Assembly (NCBI GenBank): GCA_014084085.1 | Contig: NPFB01000181.1 | Coordinates: 8,047-44,781 of the forward strand | Origin: Hondaea fermentalgiana | Taxonomy: Eukaryota; Sar; Bigyra; Thraustochytrida; Thraustochytriidae | Length of the DNA: 36,735 bases | Reading direction: 5' to 3' | Shown here: positions 26,654 to 36,194 of the stretch, piece after piece | How positions within the stretch are numbered: position 1 is the stretch's first letter | How the letters are laid out: each line of letters begins with the position of its first letter | Made by a program: the position numbers and the translations under genes | The notes under the pieces: generated by a model | The model's database searches: none | Told to the model about the DNA's origin: nothing | What the model saw: the letters and a program-made list of their open reading frames with translations, nothing else

Positions 26654-28057
26654 ATGCGGCCGACCTGGGCGGCTCGCGCGGCGCTGGTGCTGGTGGCGAC
26701 CGTGCTGACGATGGCTGCGAGCCTGCCCTCCGCGGCGGAGGCGGGCCTGCTGGATCGGAAGAAAAAAGGCGAAACGCACGAGCTCAAGGACTTCAACTTT
26801 GACGAGGGAATCAAGGAAGGAAGATGGCTCGTCATGTTCCACGCCCCGTGGTGCGGACATTGCAAGCGTTTTGGCCCTGTGCTGAGCGATGCCGCAGAAA
26901 ACTACTTTGGGGATGAAATCAAGGTCGCCAAGGTCGATGCCACGCTGCAAAAGAAGCTCAAGTCACGCTTTGAAATTAACAGCTACCCTCGCGTCATGTA
27001 CTTTGAGGATGGCGAGAAGGTGGCCGAGTACAGATCAGGCAGAAGTCTCGACGCGCTGCTCGCGTTCGGCGAGCGCATGCTTGCAGACCCTCTGCGTCAC
27101 TTTGAGAAACCCGAAGATCTTCTCGCTTGGTTCAGCCAACCGTCAACGGAACGTGATCCAGCCAAGGACCCCGTGTCTTTTGTTGTCCTTGGCAAGACCG
27201 TCTCCCCTGAAGCGAAGAGCGTACAAACCGTTGCCGAGGCCGCCAAAGCGCTACGGCCCTCTGCTCTCTTTGCCGAGTGTCTTGGCGAGGCATGCTGGGC
27301 TCATTTCTGCAAGGGGTCTTCGCCCCCTTCCTTTTGCGAAGGCGCCGACGCCGGTGATGCCCCAGTGCTCTTGCGGTTTGAAGCAAACGAGGTCCCGGTT
27401 TGGTTCCAGGGAGACATGCTCGACGTCGAAGCTGTCAAGACTTGGGCCTCTACGCAAAATGTGCCCGTCTTTACCGAACTTGGTACGCATAACTTTCAGT
27501 CACTTTCTGCGCAGCCCGGCCGCATGCTCGTTCTCGGTGCTGTCAATCCGGACGACCGCAAGAACACAACGCAATTTCTCTCAAAGCTTCGAGCGATGGC
27601 GCGCGGTCAGGCAAGCAGCTTCCCAGAGGACGCCCTTTCGCGCGTTGTCATGGCACATATTGACGGTAAAGCGTGGACCGCCTTTCTCGAAGACTATGGC
27701 ATCTTCCTTGATGACCTGCCCCGCATTGTGATCATTGATACCGAAGGAGATGCCTTTTATGAGGATCTCGAGGAGGAGGCCAAGGGCGTCGAGCAGTTTG
27801 TTGTCAGGGCGCTGGATGGTGAGATTAGCCCGCAAAGTAGCGGCATCGTCTTGTCTTCAAAGCGCCTATGGCGTTCCTTTCTACGATCTTTGCCCATGAG
27901 CGGTGTCATTCTTGCTCTCGTTCTTCTGGTCGTGATCATGTTTTTCGTTGTGCTCTGCGCTTCAGAGTTTGAGCTTGAGGACGACGCGATCACTGATCCT
28001 GACGAGACTACGGCCGCAGGCGTCGCAGAGCCGCGCGATACGAAGAAAACCCAGTAG
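26654..28057 (+). CDS. TMX-like membrane protein disulfide isomerase
   Basis: 467 residues from the ATG at 26654. Signal peptide at about 1-30 (RAALVLVATVLTMAASLPSA), then one thioredoxin domain with the active site FHAPWCGHCKRF (Cys67, Cys70) and the cis-proline segment NSYPRVMYFEDGE. Two or three redox-inactive thioredoxin-like stretches follow, with extra cysteines around 215-235 (ECLGEACWAHFCKGSS). A single transmembrane span near 416-436 (ILALVLLVVIMFFVVLCASE) and a short acidic cytosolic tail complete a type I topology. The arrangement matches TMX3-like ER oxidoreductases. The tail ends DTKKTQ; the Lys at -3 and -4 could act as an ER-retrieval signal (inference). An NTT near 305 is a possible glycosylation site. 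Confidence 0.9.
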   Translation: MRPTWAARAALVLVATVLTMAASLPSAAEAGLLDRKKKGETHELKDFNFDEGIKEGRWLVMFHAPWCGHCKRFGPVLSDAAENYFGDEIKVAKVDATLQKKLKSRFEINSYPRVMYFEDGEKVAEYRSGRSLDALLAFGERMLADPLRHFEKPEDLLAWFSQPSTERDPAKDPVSFVVLGKTVSPEAKSVQTVAEAAKALRPSALFAECLGEACWAHFCKGSSPPSFCEGADAGDAPVLLRFEANEVPVWFQGDMLDVEAVKTWASTQNVPVFTELGTHNFQSLSAQPGRMLVLGAVNPDDRKNTTQFLSKLRAMARGQASSFPEDALSRVVMAHIDGKAWTAFLEDYGIFLDDLPRIVIIDTEGDAFYEDLEEEAKGVEQFVVRALDGEISPQSSGIVLSSKRLWRSFLRSLPMSGVILALVLLVVIMFFVVLCASEFELEDDAITDPDETTAAGVAEPRDTKKTQ

Positions 28058-28685
28058 GCTGTGCGCAGCGTTCTACTTTCTGGTATTGTTATTGTTGTTG
28101 ACGTTGTTGAATAGATATGGCTACTCCTTGCGTAAAACAAATTCAGGCAGTCAAATAGTTTCACTTTTCTTAGGTTTAGGTAGTTTTTACTGACAAAGGC
28201 TCTCCGGAGTTTGGCGGTGCTTGCCCGAGCCCAGACGAAGCATAAGCCTTGCTTTATGCAGCGGGAATGGGAGAGACCAGTTGGCGACTCGAAGACATTG
28301 ACTGCCGCCGGGAACAATCTTTGCGTGGATATGGCTCGCGCCGACCCAACGCTTATTTTTATTTTGCTTTTCAGAGACCAGTGCCGGCGCACACTTTCTC
28401 CCTTTTCTCCACTTTCTCTTCCTCTTCTTTTAGCAACATTAGTCAGGGTAGCGCAGCACATGGCACTTTGATGATGCCGGCTCGCACGTCTGTCTCGATC
28501 TTCTCTGTGTTTCTGCGCCATTTCTTTTTGGGGGGGAGGAGAAAAAAAAGGATCACCTGACAACGAAGATTCGGCCATTCGGGCTTGTATGCATGTGCGT
28601 GCGTGCGTGCGTGCGTGCGAGTATGCGGTACCATGGCACCGTTGCATTGACTGAGAGCGCCCGCCGACATGGTATGTTTCCGTGC
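28058..28685. other. convergent intergenic region
   Basis: About 630 bases between the converging TMX-like and PP1-inhibitor genes. Contains a G-run (TTGGGGGGGAGG) near 28527 and a GTGC tetranucleotide run at 28595-28619. No gene is seen. Confidence 0.6.
28595..28619 (+). repeat. (GTGC)n tetranucleotide run
   Basis: About six GTGC units in the 3' flank of the PPP1R14-like gene. Confidence 0.9.
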
Positions 28686-29039
28686 TCATGAGCGCAAAAT
28701 CTCCAAAACGTCGTCGGGGAGATCGTTAAATCGATCCATGTACTCCTCAATAAAAGAGTCGAGGACTTCTTCGTCCGGGATATGCGGCTGGAGAATCTTT
28801 TGCAAGGCCTTGGCGCGCTTCTCCTCGGACAAACGCACCATCTTGGCGGCCTCGATGACGGGTCGCTCGGAGTCATCCGGGACCTGTTCCTCGAGGAATT
28901 CCGACACCCACGTCTCGAACTCGGTGAAGAGCCGCAGCTCGCGCATGTTGTACTTCATCGTGAGGTGCTTCTCCATCTGCTCATCCTCGTGGCCCTCGTA
29001 GTCCTCCTCGCGCGCCTGCACGTGCCTCGACTCGGACAT
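28686..29039 (-). CDS. PPP1R14/CPI-17-like protein phosphatase 1 inhibitor
   Basis: 117 residues from the ATG at 29039; the reading frame upstream is open but low-complexity with no plausible start. After an acidic N-terminus comes KHLTMKYNMRELRLFTEFET (24-43), which lines up with the (R)VTVKYDRRELxxRLxxExW core of animal PPP1R14 inhibitors. Thr27 falls at the position of the regulatory threonine (Thr38 of CPI-17) whose phosphorylation turns those proteins into strong PP1/myosin-phosphatase inhibitors. The following helices (EEKRAKALQKIL, VLDSFIEEYMDRFNDL) match the family's four-helix layout. The basic residues before the threonine in animals are only partly kept (EKHL), so the kinase would differ. 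The match is by eye and the family is best known from animals. Confidence 0.72.
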   Translation of the reverse strand: MSESRHVQAREEDYEGHEDEQMEKHLTMKYNMRELRLFTEFETWVSEFLEEQVPDDSERPVIEAAKMVRLSEEKRAKALQKILQPHIPDEEVLDSFIEEYMDRFNDLPDDVLEILRS

Positions 29040-29738
29040 TCTTCCTTCCTTCTTTCTAAAAGCAAGATGGGACGCGCTCGCCTCCTTCCCGTGCCTGCCT
29101 GCCTGCGTGCGTGCCTGCGCGCCGCGAGCGACCGCGACAGCTGCGCCAGACTCGGGTTTGTTTGCGGCCAGCAGCTGCCTCCACGATCGGGGGCCTCCAG
29201 GGCCCCCGAAAGGGCCCGCGCTCGGGGACCCAGAAAGGGAATTGGGAGACGCCTTAAGCGCGCCCGGTACGATGGGGGAGGAGAGGGCGCAGTTAAGGCG
29301 GGTGGCGCTGCCTGCGCCCTTGGGCGGGAAGGCATTCACCGATTGCGAGCGTGAGTGAAGGCTTGCGCGCGGCGCGGGCGCGCGCGGGCGCGGCGGGCGC
29401 AGCGGAGACGAGAGGAGGAGAGCAGGAGAAGGACGAGGGACGTCGATTCCTGCGCGCGCGGCTGTGCTTGGGAAGAGGCGATCGCGGCCCGCGGGGCGAG
29501 CCGCGAGCTGAGGATGCGTCCAGGCCGACGTCGAGCAGCCAACTCTGTCTTGGTTGTCAGCTGTGCTTCGACGACGCCAGGCGGGAGGGGGGTGGGGAAG
29601 GGAGGAGAGTACGCATGCGAGATTGTGGAGTCATGGCTTGGCAGCGTCTTACTGACTACGTTTTGTTTTCTTTCTTTTTTGAAATTGTAGGAGCAGGCTT
29701 GTTTTCTTCGTAACTAAAGAAACGAAGCGTCGAGCATC
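29040..29738. other. divergent intergenic region
   Basis: About 700 bases between the PPP1R14-like and small membrane protein starts. The left half is GC-rich with CCTGCCTGCGTG runs at 29092-29118 and a GGGGGCCTCCAGGGCCCCC self-complementary stretch near 29179-29197. Frames are open here only because of GC richness. No gene is seen. Confidence 0.6.
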
Positions 29739-30221
29739 ATGGGTGGCGGTCCTCAGTATGCGCATCCCAAATACGTTTGGTCCCCGGCCGGTGGGTAAGT
29801 GAAACTTAATTGAACGTTGGTCCTTTCGTTTTGGCCTGAAGTTCACAAGCATTTATTTGCGCGATCACGTCGACTAACATTCTTTCGATCGAACTTTCTT
29901 TATTGTGCGACGACTTCTTGCGTCTTTTGATTGTACACGGTAACGCAGCTGGTGGGGTGACAACGTGCACTGGAAGCGCAACACCACGATTGCGTTGACG
30001 ACTATGCTTCTTCTTGGCGTCACTGGCGCTTACTTTGCTCAGGCTGATATGGTACGTTTCAAGAGCGCGTAAATTAACGTGTGATCCGGCGCATACATTA
30101 ACAGAGGCTAACGTTTTTATTTCGTTCTAATTTTCGACAGCGCGAGTTCGACCGCAGCCCGGACGCGACGCCGCAGCGACGATGGGCGAAGCGTGGCGTC
30201 GACCCACGGACGCTTGAGTAG
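29739..30221 (+). CDS. small single-span mitochondrial membrane protein (complex I B15/NDUFB4-like?)
   Basis: Three short exons, 29739-29794, 29949-30051 and 30141-30221, with GT-AG introns of 154 and 89 nt (donors GTAAGT and GTACGT; acceptors GCAG and ACAG). They join in frame to a 79-residue protein. It opens MGGGPQYAHPKYVWSPAGGW, continues HWKRNTTIALTTMLLLGVTG (one membrane span), and ends in a charged tail (ADMREFDRSPDATPQRRW). The MGGG start, the W-x-R/K-R-N before the span, and the EF-x-D tail are reminiscent of the short plant complex I subunit B15 (NDUFB4). That assignment is tentative; the gene structure is firm. Each exon is too short to be noticed on its own. Confidence 0.75.
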
Positions 30222-31335
30222 ATGTAGCTTTTCCGTCCTCGCTCTCTCTCGTATGCCTCTCTTTAGGAATGAGTTTGGGAGAGCCCTTTGCCGGATCTCT
30301 GCTTTCGCTCTGCCTACCATACACAGTTTCACCTTAAAACAACTCGCCTCTTTTTGAGCGCGTTCTTGTACGAATTGCGCTTCGCGAAGATAAGATCAGA
30401 TAAGATTAAGAAAACCTATCTCACGTCGCTATAGAATTCTCGAGCATTGAGACAGACAGTCAGAGGGTGCTGACAGTGAGTGCTTCTTTTCTTGCTCCAT
30501 CTTTCTTTTTTCTTTTTTACAAAAGCAGCAGTGAAGAGTTAGTTGCCTCAACCTTTTTAAGCGTTCTGACGCGATCTGACGAGCCAGCTTGCTTGTGGGA
30601 ATTTGTTTGTTGCACGAAAGTTGATCGTCGTGAGTGTCGATCAACAACTTGAAGTGATCGCACACCATCTTCTTTCCTTTCTTCCTTTGTATGGAAAACT
30701 TCCCGCGGTAGCCCACTGCAATGCCTGCAGAAAGACGAAGATGAAAATGAGATGAGTTCCCTTTTACTTTTGCAAAAACCGGAGCTGCGCTTGTGCAACA
30801 TGTACGCAGACAACAGAAACTGTGCTTACGAAATGCGCAAACCAAACTTTAGACATTCCACGCCTCTGAAACGTGCACGCCAAGAAAATCAGTGAGTCGG
30901 TTGCAAATGCGCACAAGTCCAAAAAGGAACAAGCCGAAACAAGACTTGAGTTTCGGGATGTTCAGGCCAGGCCTTCTGAACTTTGTGGTTCGTATCGACG
31001 CTTCGCGACATCAAGAATCAAGTCTGCAGCAAGGGGGAGAGGGGGGGGGTCATGGACCGATCTTCGTCTCTGCTACTCAAAAAGAGCATTGTAAAGACTG
31101 CAAATAAATCCCATGGCACGAGTGCATAGAGAGAAACAAGCTTGCATCAAGAAAATGCAGTAAGTAGATCAACCAAAGCGCCAATCCTTGCATCTGCGAG
31201 GCCAACATCACCTCCAGGCTGTAAAAGAAAGGCATGCCCTTTTGCATGAAGAAGGAGGAGAGAAATATGATGACGAAGGAAGGGAGGAAAAGCATGCAGA
31301 AAATGCAAAAAGGCGGCAACAATCAATCACTCCGA
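30222..31335. other. long convergent intergenic region
   Basis: About 1.1 kb between the converging small membrane protein and RPL23A genes. Lower GC, several T- and A-rich runs, a G-run at about 31033-31050, and an inverted repeat GTTGATCG ... CGATCAAC at about 30619-30645. The longest frame (minus, 30429-30845) is Cys/Lys/Ser-rich with no recognisable motif and I do not call it. I looked for U-snRNA, 5S rRNA and tRNA signatures and saw none. Confidence 0.5.
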
Positions 31336-32219
31336 TTAGATAATTCCAATGCGGTTGGCAATCTCGAGCGCGTCCTGCTCCTGGGTGAGCTTGACGTAGG
31401 CCTTCTTCTTGCCGTCCGGGCGGATAAGGGTGTTCACCTTCTCGGCCTGGATCTCGTAGAGCTCCTTGACAGCGGCGCGGATCTGACGCTTGTTGGCGAG
31501 CACATCAACGAGGAAGACGAGGGTGTTGTGGTCCTCAATCTTCTTCATGGCGGCCTCAGTCGACAATGGCGAGCGGATAATACGGTACTTGTCCATCTTG
31601 GGGACCTTGGTGAGGGGGGCGCTCTTGCGGGTGTACGTGGGCGCCTTGGGGGTGCGCTTGGTGTACGGCCGGTAAAAATGCGGCTTAGTCCGCATCTTCA
31701 CCGACTTGGTGCTGGTCGTGCCGCGCTGGGCATTGGCGGCCTTTTGGGCCTTGGACTTCTGTTCTGCGTAGTCTCAAATCAGATTTCACGCATGCGTGTT
31801 AGCGAAAGCAAGCGATTCATCGCGTACACATCATGAAGGATATTCGTTCTCGTCAGTCATCTTGTCGATTCACAATTTCTAGTTCCTCGCCATTCACTTC
31901 CCGCCTCCTCCGTATCCAGACGGCAGCTCAAAGCGGCATGAAGCACGTCACAACGACGTCGTCTGCCGTTCTTCAGACGCTCCACCTCCGCGCGCGACCT
32001 CCACGCTCGCTCGCTCGCAGCCTGCAAAGCAAGCAGCGAGGCGCGTCGCCGCGTCCAGCCAGCCACGGCTGTCCGTCATTCTCTCATTCGCTCTTCGCGC
32101 CGCCGCTGCCGCCGCCGCTGCCGCCGCGGCTGCAGCCGCAGCTGCTGCTCTCTCCCGCTCGCGAGCGAGGGCCACCTCCCGCCGCTCGCCTCCCCCGCGC
32201 CGCACGTACCGCGCGCCAT
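31336..32219 (-). CDS. RPL23A: cytosolic ribosomal protein uL23 (RPL23A/L25)
   Basis: Two exons: 32219-32210 (only 10 coding bases, ATGGCGCGCG) and 31763-31336, separated by a 446-nt intron (donor GTACGT, acceptor CTACGCAG). Joining gives 145 residues starting [18 protein letters not shown]. The body is unmistakable: [58 protein letters not shown] and the terminal ANRIGII. uL23 sits at the peptide exit tunnel of the 60S subunit and is the docking site for the signal recognition particle. The N-terminal extension is basic and Ala/Lys-rich as in other eukaryotes. Head-to-head with LSM7 across 546 bases of GC-rich DNA. Confidence 0.97.
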
Positions 32220-32765
32220 CGTGCCGGTGATGAGCTGCGTCTCCGTCGAGTGCTTCTGGTCTGCTTGCGGCTCCTCCTCCCTCTCCCTCTCGCCGCCGCT
32301 CTCTCTGCTTGCGCCGGATGAATGGGCGCCGGCGCCTTCCGGCCTATCAACCGGCCTATCTGCGCCGCGCCCTCCGCTCGCCCGCCGCGCGCGCCCCTCC
32401 TACGGCCTGGCTACGCGATTCCCCAGGACCGCGGCGCCCACGCCGGCGCGAACTAGGGCTTCCGGGAGTCCGGCGCGTGCCGGCGCCGGAAAAGGGCGCG
32501 GGGCGGAGGGGAGGTGGAACGGAACGGGACGGATTGGAACGGGGGAGGGAACGAGAGCGGAACGGAGAGGGAACGCGGGCGGATAGGCCGGGAGGCGGCG
32601 GGAATAGGCCGGTTCGGCTGAGCGATACTGTTTTGGGGGAGGGAGTCGGGCAGAGCGGAGAAGACGCGCGAGAGCGAGGCGGCGAGGCGGCGAGGCGAGG
32701 CGGAAGCGGCAGCAGCAGCGGGAGAAGGCGCACCCTTGGATAGGCCGGGCCCGAGGAAATACACC
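32220..32765. promoter_or_regulatory. GC-rich divergent promoter RPL23A / LSM7 with TAGGCC motifs
   Basis: Contains CGGCCTATCAACCGGCCTAT (two GGCCTAT units, 32340-32359), three TAGGCCGG sites (about 32584, 32604 and 32741), GGAACGG repeats at 32515-32560 and GGCGAGGCGGCGAGGCGAGG at about 32680-32700. The last TAGGCCGG is 25 bases before the LSM7 ATG. The same TAGGCC core forms palindromes at 4975 and 14081. Role as a transcription factor site is inferred. Confidence 0.45.
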
Positions 32766-33548
32766 ATGGTACGTGCGCGGGCGAGCGAAGAAGGTCGGCC
32801 GGGATGGATTTGAAATTAGCAAGCGAGTATCTCCGTGCCCAGGATACGCGACGAGCGCCGGGGCGTGTGAAAAAGGCGAGCGGGCAGCTGAGCAAAGAGA
32901 ATAGAGAGAAAGCGCTGCAAGTTGTGCGTATGCCAGAGTAGCAACTCTCTGTGCGAACATGGATTCGGATAGAAAATGCCCGGCGCGTGCGCGACACGAG
33001 ACGTTAAAACGTTGCCATGGTGCCACTGACGCATGCATACAGGTGTGAGCGAGTGAGCGAGCGAGCTAGCGAATGTTGAGAACTGACTGCTTGGCAACAC
33101 ACAACAGCAACGACGAGATATTCTTGACCTCAAGGACCATGTCAATAAAAAGGTTCACGTTAGGTTTCAAGGCGGTCGCGAAGGTAAGCTTGAGCATCTG
33201 GCTAGCGTGCCGCGCGCAAAAAGAAAAACAACGGACCTCGGAATAAGTAAAACGCTAACGAACGCCCGCGGACCCTTTGCCATCGCAGTTGTCGGTACTC
33301 TCAAGGGCTATGATCAGCTCGTGAATATTGTGCTTGAAGACACCGTAGAGTTCATGCGCGACCCCGAAGACCCAAGCCTGACTACAAACGAGACTCGCGC
33401 CTTGGGCCTGGTTGTCTGCCGTGGTAACTCAGTCATGCTCGTTTGCCCCGCCGAGGGTTACGTTAAGACCACGTCTCCTTTCGAGCAGCAACAGCAAGAT
33501 CAGGAAGAACAAAATGACAGCGGAGCGGCACCTGAGGCCTCGAGCTAG
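32766..33548 (+). CDS. LSM7: LSm7, U6 snRNA/mRNA-decay Sm-like protein
   Basis: Three exons: 32766-32768 (the ATG alone), 33108-33183 and 33289-33548. Introns are 339 and 105 nt (donors GTACGT, GTAAGC; acceptors ACAG, GCAG). Joining gives 112 residues: MQRRDILDLKDHVNKKVHVR, then FQGGRE joined to VVGTLKGYDQLVNIVLEDTV, EFMRDPEDP, and the Sm2 motif LGLVVCRGNSVMLVCPAEGY. These match LSm7 closely, including the MRDP and CRG signatures. LSm7 belongs to the nuclear LSm2-8 ring on U6 snRNA and the cytoplasmic LSm1-7 decapping ring. The C-terminus is Gln/Glu-rich, longer than in animals. An initiator exon consisting of the start codon only is striking; the first exon is inferred from the good donor and the restored N-terminus. 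Confidence 0.93.
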
Positions 33549-33924
33549 AAGATTGGGTTTTCTTCTCTTTTCAAACATGGCCAAGCTTGATCTTTCTGTC
33601 AAACGCCAAGCAAAGTCTTTAGCACCATGATGCGTGCTTCAACTGCACTCGTCTGTTTCTATAAGTTACCTCTCCTTTTTTTTTCTTCCTTGTTTTTTAT
33701 TTTGAAAAAAAAAAAAAACAAAAAACGAAAGGGGCGTGGCTGCAATAACGTATCAACACACCTCGAAGACTGCAACGTCACATCTATTCGTTCTGGTGGA
33801 CCACGTGCATGCGTCAATCAGTTAGGAAGGCGAACGACATAGGCCTATCTTCTCATTTTGACGTCTCTTTTTCTCTCTTTCTGCATGCATGCACAAGTGT
33901 CTCGAGTCCAAAACCAATTGAGAA
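33549..33924. other. convergent intergenic region
   Basis: About 375 bases between the converging LSM7 and DUF924-TilS genes, with T-runs and an A12 run near 33706-33718 and a TAGGCCTA at 33840-33847. No gene is seen. Confidence 0.6.
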
Positions 33925-36120
33925 TCACGACGACGTCGCCAGCTCAATCTTCACATGAACAAATCCATCGCTTGCGTCACCGCGCGTTGCTGTTGTGGAC
34001 TTGTCAGAGCCGTTTTCAAGCGCGTCAGCATTGATGACGATGGGTAACATTGCCCTTAACTTGCGGTCCGCGCCTCGGAAAAAATCAATCTTGCGCCCAT
34101 ATTGCGGGCACGGCACATATGATGCGGAAAAAGGCAATGTATAGCGCAAGTGCCCATTCATCATCCAGGCGCGTAGATCAAAGGAAGAGTCTGGCGCGCC
34201 AGCTTCACTTGCGCGTTCCACACTGACGCGAAATGGCCCAAATAAGTGCGATTTGCCATCGGGAAGCAGGCTCAGAAGGCCGGCGTCCTTCTCTCCATGT
34301 TTTCGTGAATAGAGCTGCCAAAAGCCGTCCTCTTGCAAAGCGCTCTCGCGCGCTGGGGCGTCTGGAAGCTCGCGGAAAATGCACAAGGCCGACCCTTCAT
34401 CGTATAGCAAGCTCGGGTTTTGAAAGCGAAGTTCGAGCCATCTGCACTTGTCTTGCTGATTCTTTCCGCGAAATTTGCGCGATCGTAGCAAGTCCGTGAG
34501 TCGTGCAATGGGCTGCTCGCGAATGGCGCCAGCTTGCAAATGGTGGCATACATGGCGCAAGGCGTAGCGCCAGAAGAAGAACGGGCGATCCAGCAGACCG
34601 GGCGTGGTGAGTGGGATCCAGGCGCCAAGACGACCAAAGGTGATGGAGTTCCAGAAGGGCTCAAAGATCTCGCTCCGTAGCATGGCGTTCACCTCGTCGG
34701 ATTGCGCAGCCAGGGAACTGAGCGATGATCCAAAGCCTGCGCCGTAGACAAGCCCAAGCGCGGGCCAAAGCCGATTGCGCAGCTTGCCTCGTGTTGACCA
34801 GCGAGGCGTCGTATCCTTGAACCAAGGAACCCCGTACTTGCGCGCAAAGGTGTAAATGCCGCCCTTGTTCAGTGACAAGAGTGGGCGCCATACGCGCACG
34901 CCCTCCACCGTACTTTCGGGTGTCATACCTGATAGGTCGAGCACACTGGCACCTTTCATGGCGTTGCTCACGACATTCTCCTGCACGTCGCCCTGATGGT
35001 GGCCAAACATGATGGCCGCACGCCCATCGTTATGGCCTTCCATGGCGCGCCGGTATGCATCGTAGCGCATTGCGCGCGACTTCTTCTCGTACTCGTCGCG
35101 GGGCGTCACGCCGCGTCGCACCGCAGTAATGGCTGTGACCTCACAAGTGATGCCATGTGCAAGACACCAGCGCTTGACGAGATCGGCCTCGGCACCGCTC
35201 TCCGGCCGATTACCATAGTCAATGTGGACAGCCACGACTCTATGACGTGGCTTGGCCAGCTGCGCATCGGCATCGTCGACGCGGCGCTTCTTGCGCGCGC
35301 GCAATGCAAAGCCTCGGGGCAAACGCGCATAAGCCGCGAGACATGCTGCAATGACCATGCTGTCAACGCCGCCGGAAAGGGAGATGAAGAGGTCGTCGCC
35401 TTCGTTGACTCGCTCGTCGAGGAAGCCGGACACGAGAGCAAACACACGGTCCTTGGCGATCAAAGCAAGGCGATCTTCATCCAGACAAGTCTCTACCTGG
35501 TCGACCATTTCGGGTTCCTCGAGAATATCAGCGTCTGAGATACCGTCGCGAGGGGCACTCGAACCCAGGACATCCGAGGCCGCCGTGGCTGTGTCGAAGC
35601 GCTCCAGGGCTGTCATGTGCGCTGCTTCATCGTCTTGGCGTTCGTCTCCCTTTGCTTTAAGCAAGTCTCGAATTTCCGTGCAGGCCGGATCCGTGGGCAT
35701 ACGTTTGAGAAAGTGACGCAGCGGGAGAGCAAGGAAACAGAACTCTGCAGCGCGCAAATGTCGGTCGAGGCCGCGATCGAAGGCTACACGCGCGTATCGA
35801 ACGGCCTCTCGGGTGCAGGCATCAATTTCCTCTTCGTGGCCTCGGAGTAAATGTCGTGAGACCTGGTCAAGAACCACCACGAGGGCGAGCATTTCTCTTG
35901 CCGAGGCCCTTGGTCGCGCCCATTGTTGGACGAGGGAGCTTGAGGGATCGCGGGCGAGAGGCAGCAGTTCACCAAGTTCTTTTCTCACGAGAGCGTCTGC
36001 CTGGTCTCGGAGTGCGTCATCGGAAGCGAACCATAGCTCGCGTCGTTTCTGCGTGAGATCGCTGGCGGTATTGTTGCCAAACCATAGCTCGAGCACCTTT
36101 TCTGGGTCCTTTTCGTCCAT
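33925..36120 (-). CDS. DUF924 domain fused to a TilS-like PP-loop ATPase (tRNA-Ile lysidine synthase-like)
   Basis: 731 residues from the ATG at 36120, no intron needed. Residues 1 to ~145 match the DUF924 family: KVLELWFGNN, ELWFASDDALRDQADALV, LALVVVLDQVSRHLLRG and AAEFCFLALPLRHFLKR. After an acidic linker, the PP-loop ATP-pyrophosphatase begins with FISLSGGVDSMVIAACLA (SGGVDS at 249-254), followed by VHIDYGNRPES, IMFGHHQGDVQENVVSNAMK, VWRPLLSLNKGGIYTFARKY and VPWFKDTTPRWSTRGKLRNR: the motif order of tRNA(Ile)-lysidine synthase, which converts C34 of the CAU anticodon to lysidine. The C-terminal 250 residues are not recognised. No obvious mitochondrial leader, since DUF924 occupies the N-terminus, so location is unclear. 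The role of DUF924 is unknown. Confidence 0.85.
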   Translation of the reverse strand: MDEKDPEKVLELWFGNNTASDLTQKRRELWFASDDALRDQADALVRKELGELLPLARDPSSSLVQQWARPRASAREMLALVVVLDQVSRHLLRGHEEEIDACTREAVRYARVAFDRGLDRHLRAAEFCFLALPLRHFLKRMPTDPACTEIRDLLKAKGDERQDDEAAHMTALERFDTATAASDVLGSSAPRDGISDADILEEPEMVDQVETCLDEDRLALIAKDRVFALVSGFLDERVNEGDDLFISLSGGVDSMVIAACLAAYARLPRGFALRARKKRRVDDADAQLAKPRHRVVAVHIDYGNRPESGAEADLVKRWCLAHGITCEVTAITAVRRGVTPRDEYEKKSRAMRYDAYRRAMEGHNDGRAAIMFGHHQGDVQENVVSNAMKGASVLDLSGMTPESTVEGVRVWRPLLSLNKGGIYTFARKYGVPWFKDTTPRWSTRGKLRNRLWPALGLVYGAGFGSSLSSLAAQSDEVNAMLRSEIFEPFWNSITFGRLGAWIPLTTPGLLDRPFFFWRYALRHVCHHLQAGAIREQPIARLTDLLRSRKFRGKNQQDKCRWLELRFQNPSLLYDEGSALCIFRELPDAPARESALQEDGFWQLYSRKHGEKDAGLLSLLPDGKSHLFGPFRVSVERASEAGAPDSSFDLRAWMMNGHLRYTLPFSASYVPCPQYGRKIDFFRGADRKLRAMLPIVINADALENGSDKSTTATRGDASDGFVHVKIELATSS

Positions 36121-36194
36121 GTTTCCTTTTTGTTTTACAAATACTTGGCACCACGTGTCCGCGTGGTCTCCTTACGCCTGAAAGCCCTTCGCGC

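Noticed and set aside
30429..30845. 138-codon minus-strand frame in the large intergenic region
   Set aside because: Cys/Ser/Lys-rich, no motif, no ATG context or splice support; probably 3' flanking DNA.
30222..31335. tRNA, 5S rRNA or U-snRNA gene in the largest gene-free stretches
   Set aside because: I looked for T-loop GGTTCGA-type boxes and snRNA core sequences here and elsewhere and saw none outside coding sequence; a covariance-model scan would be decisive.
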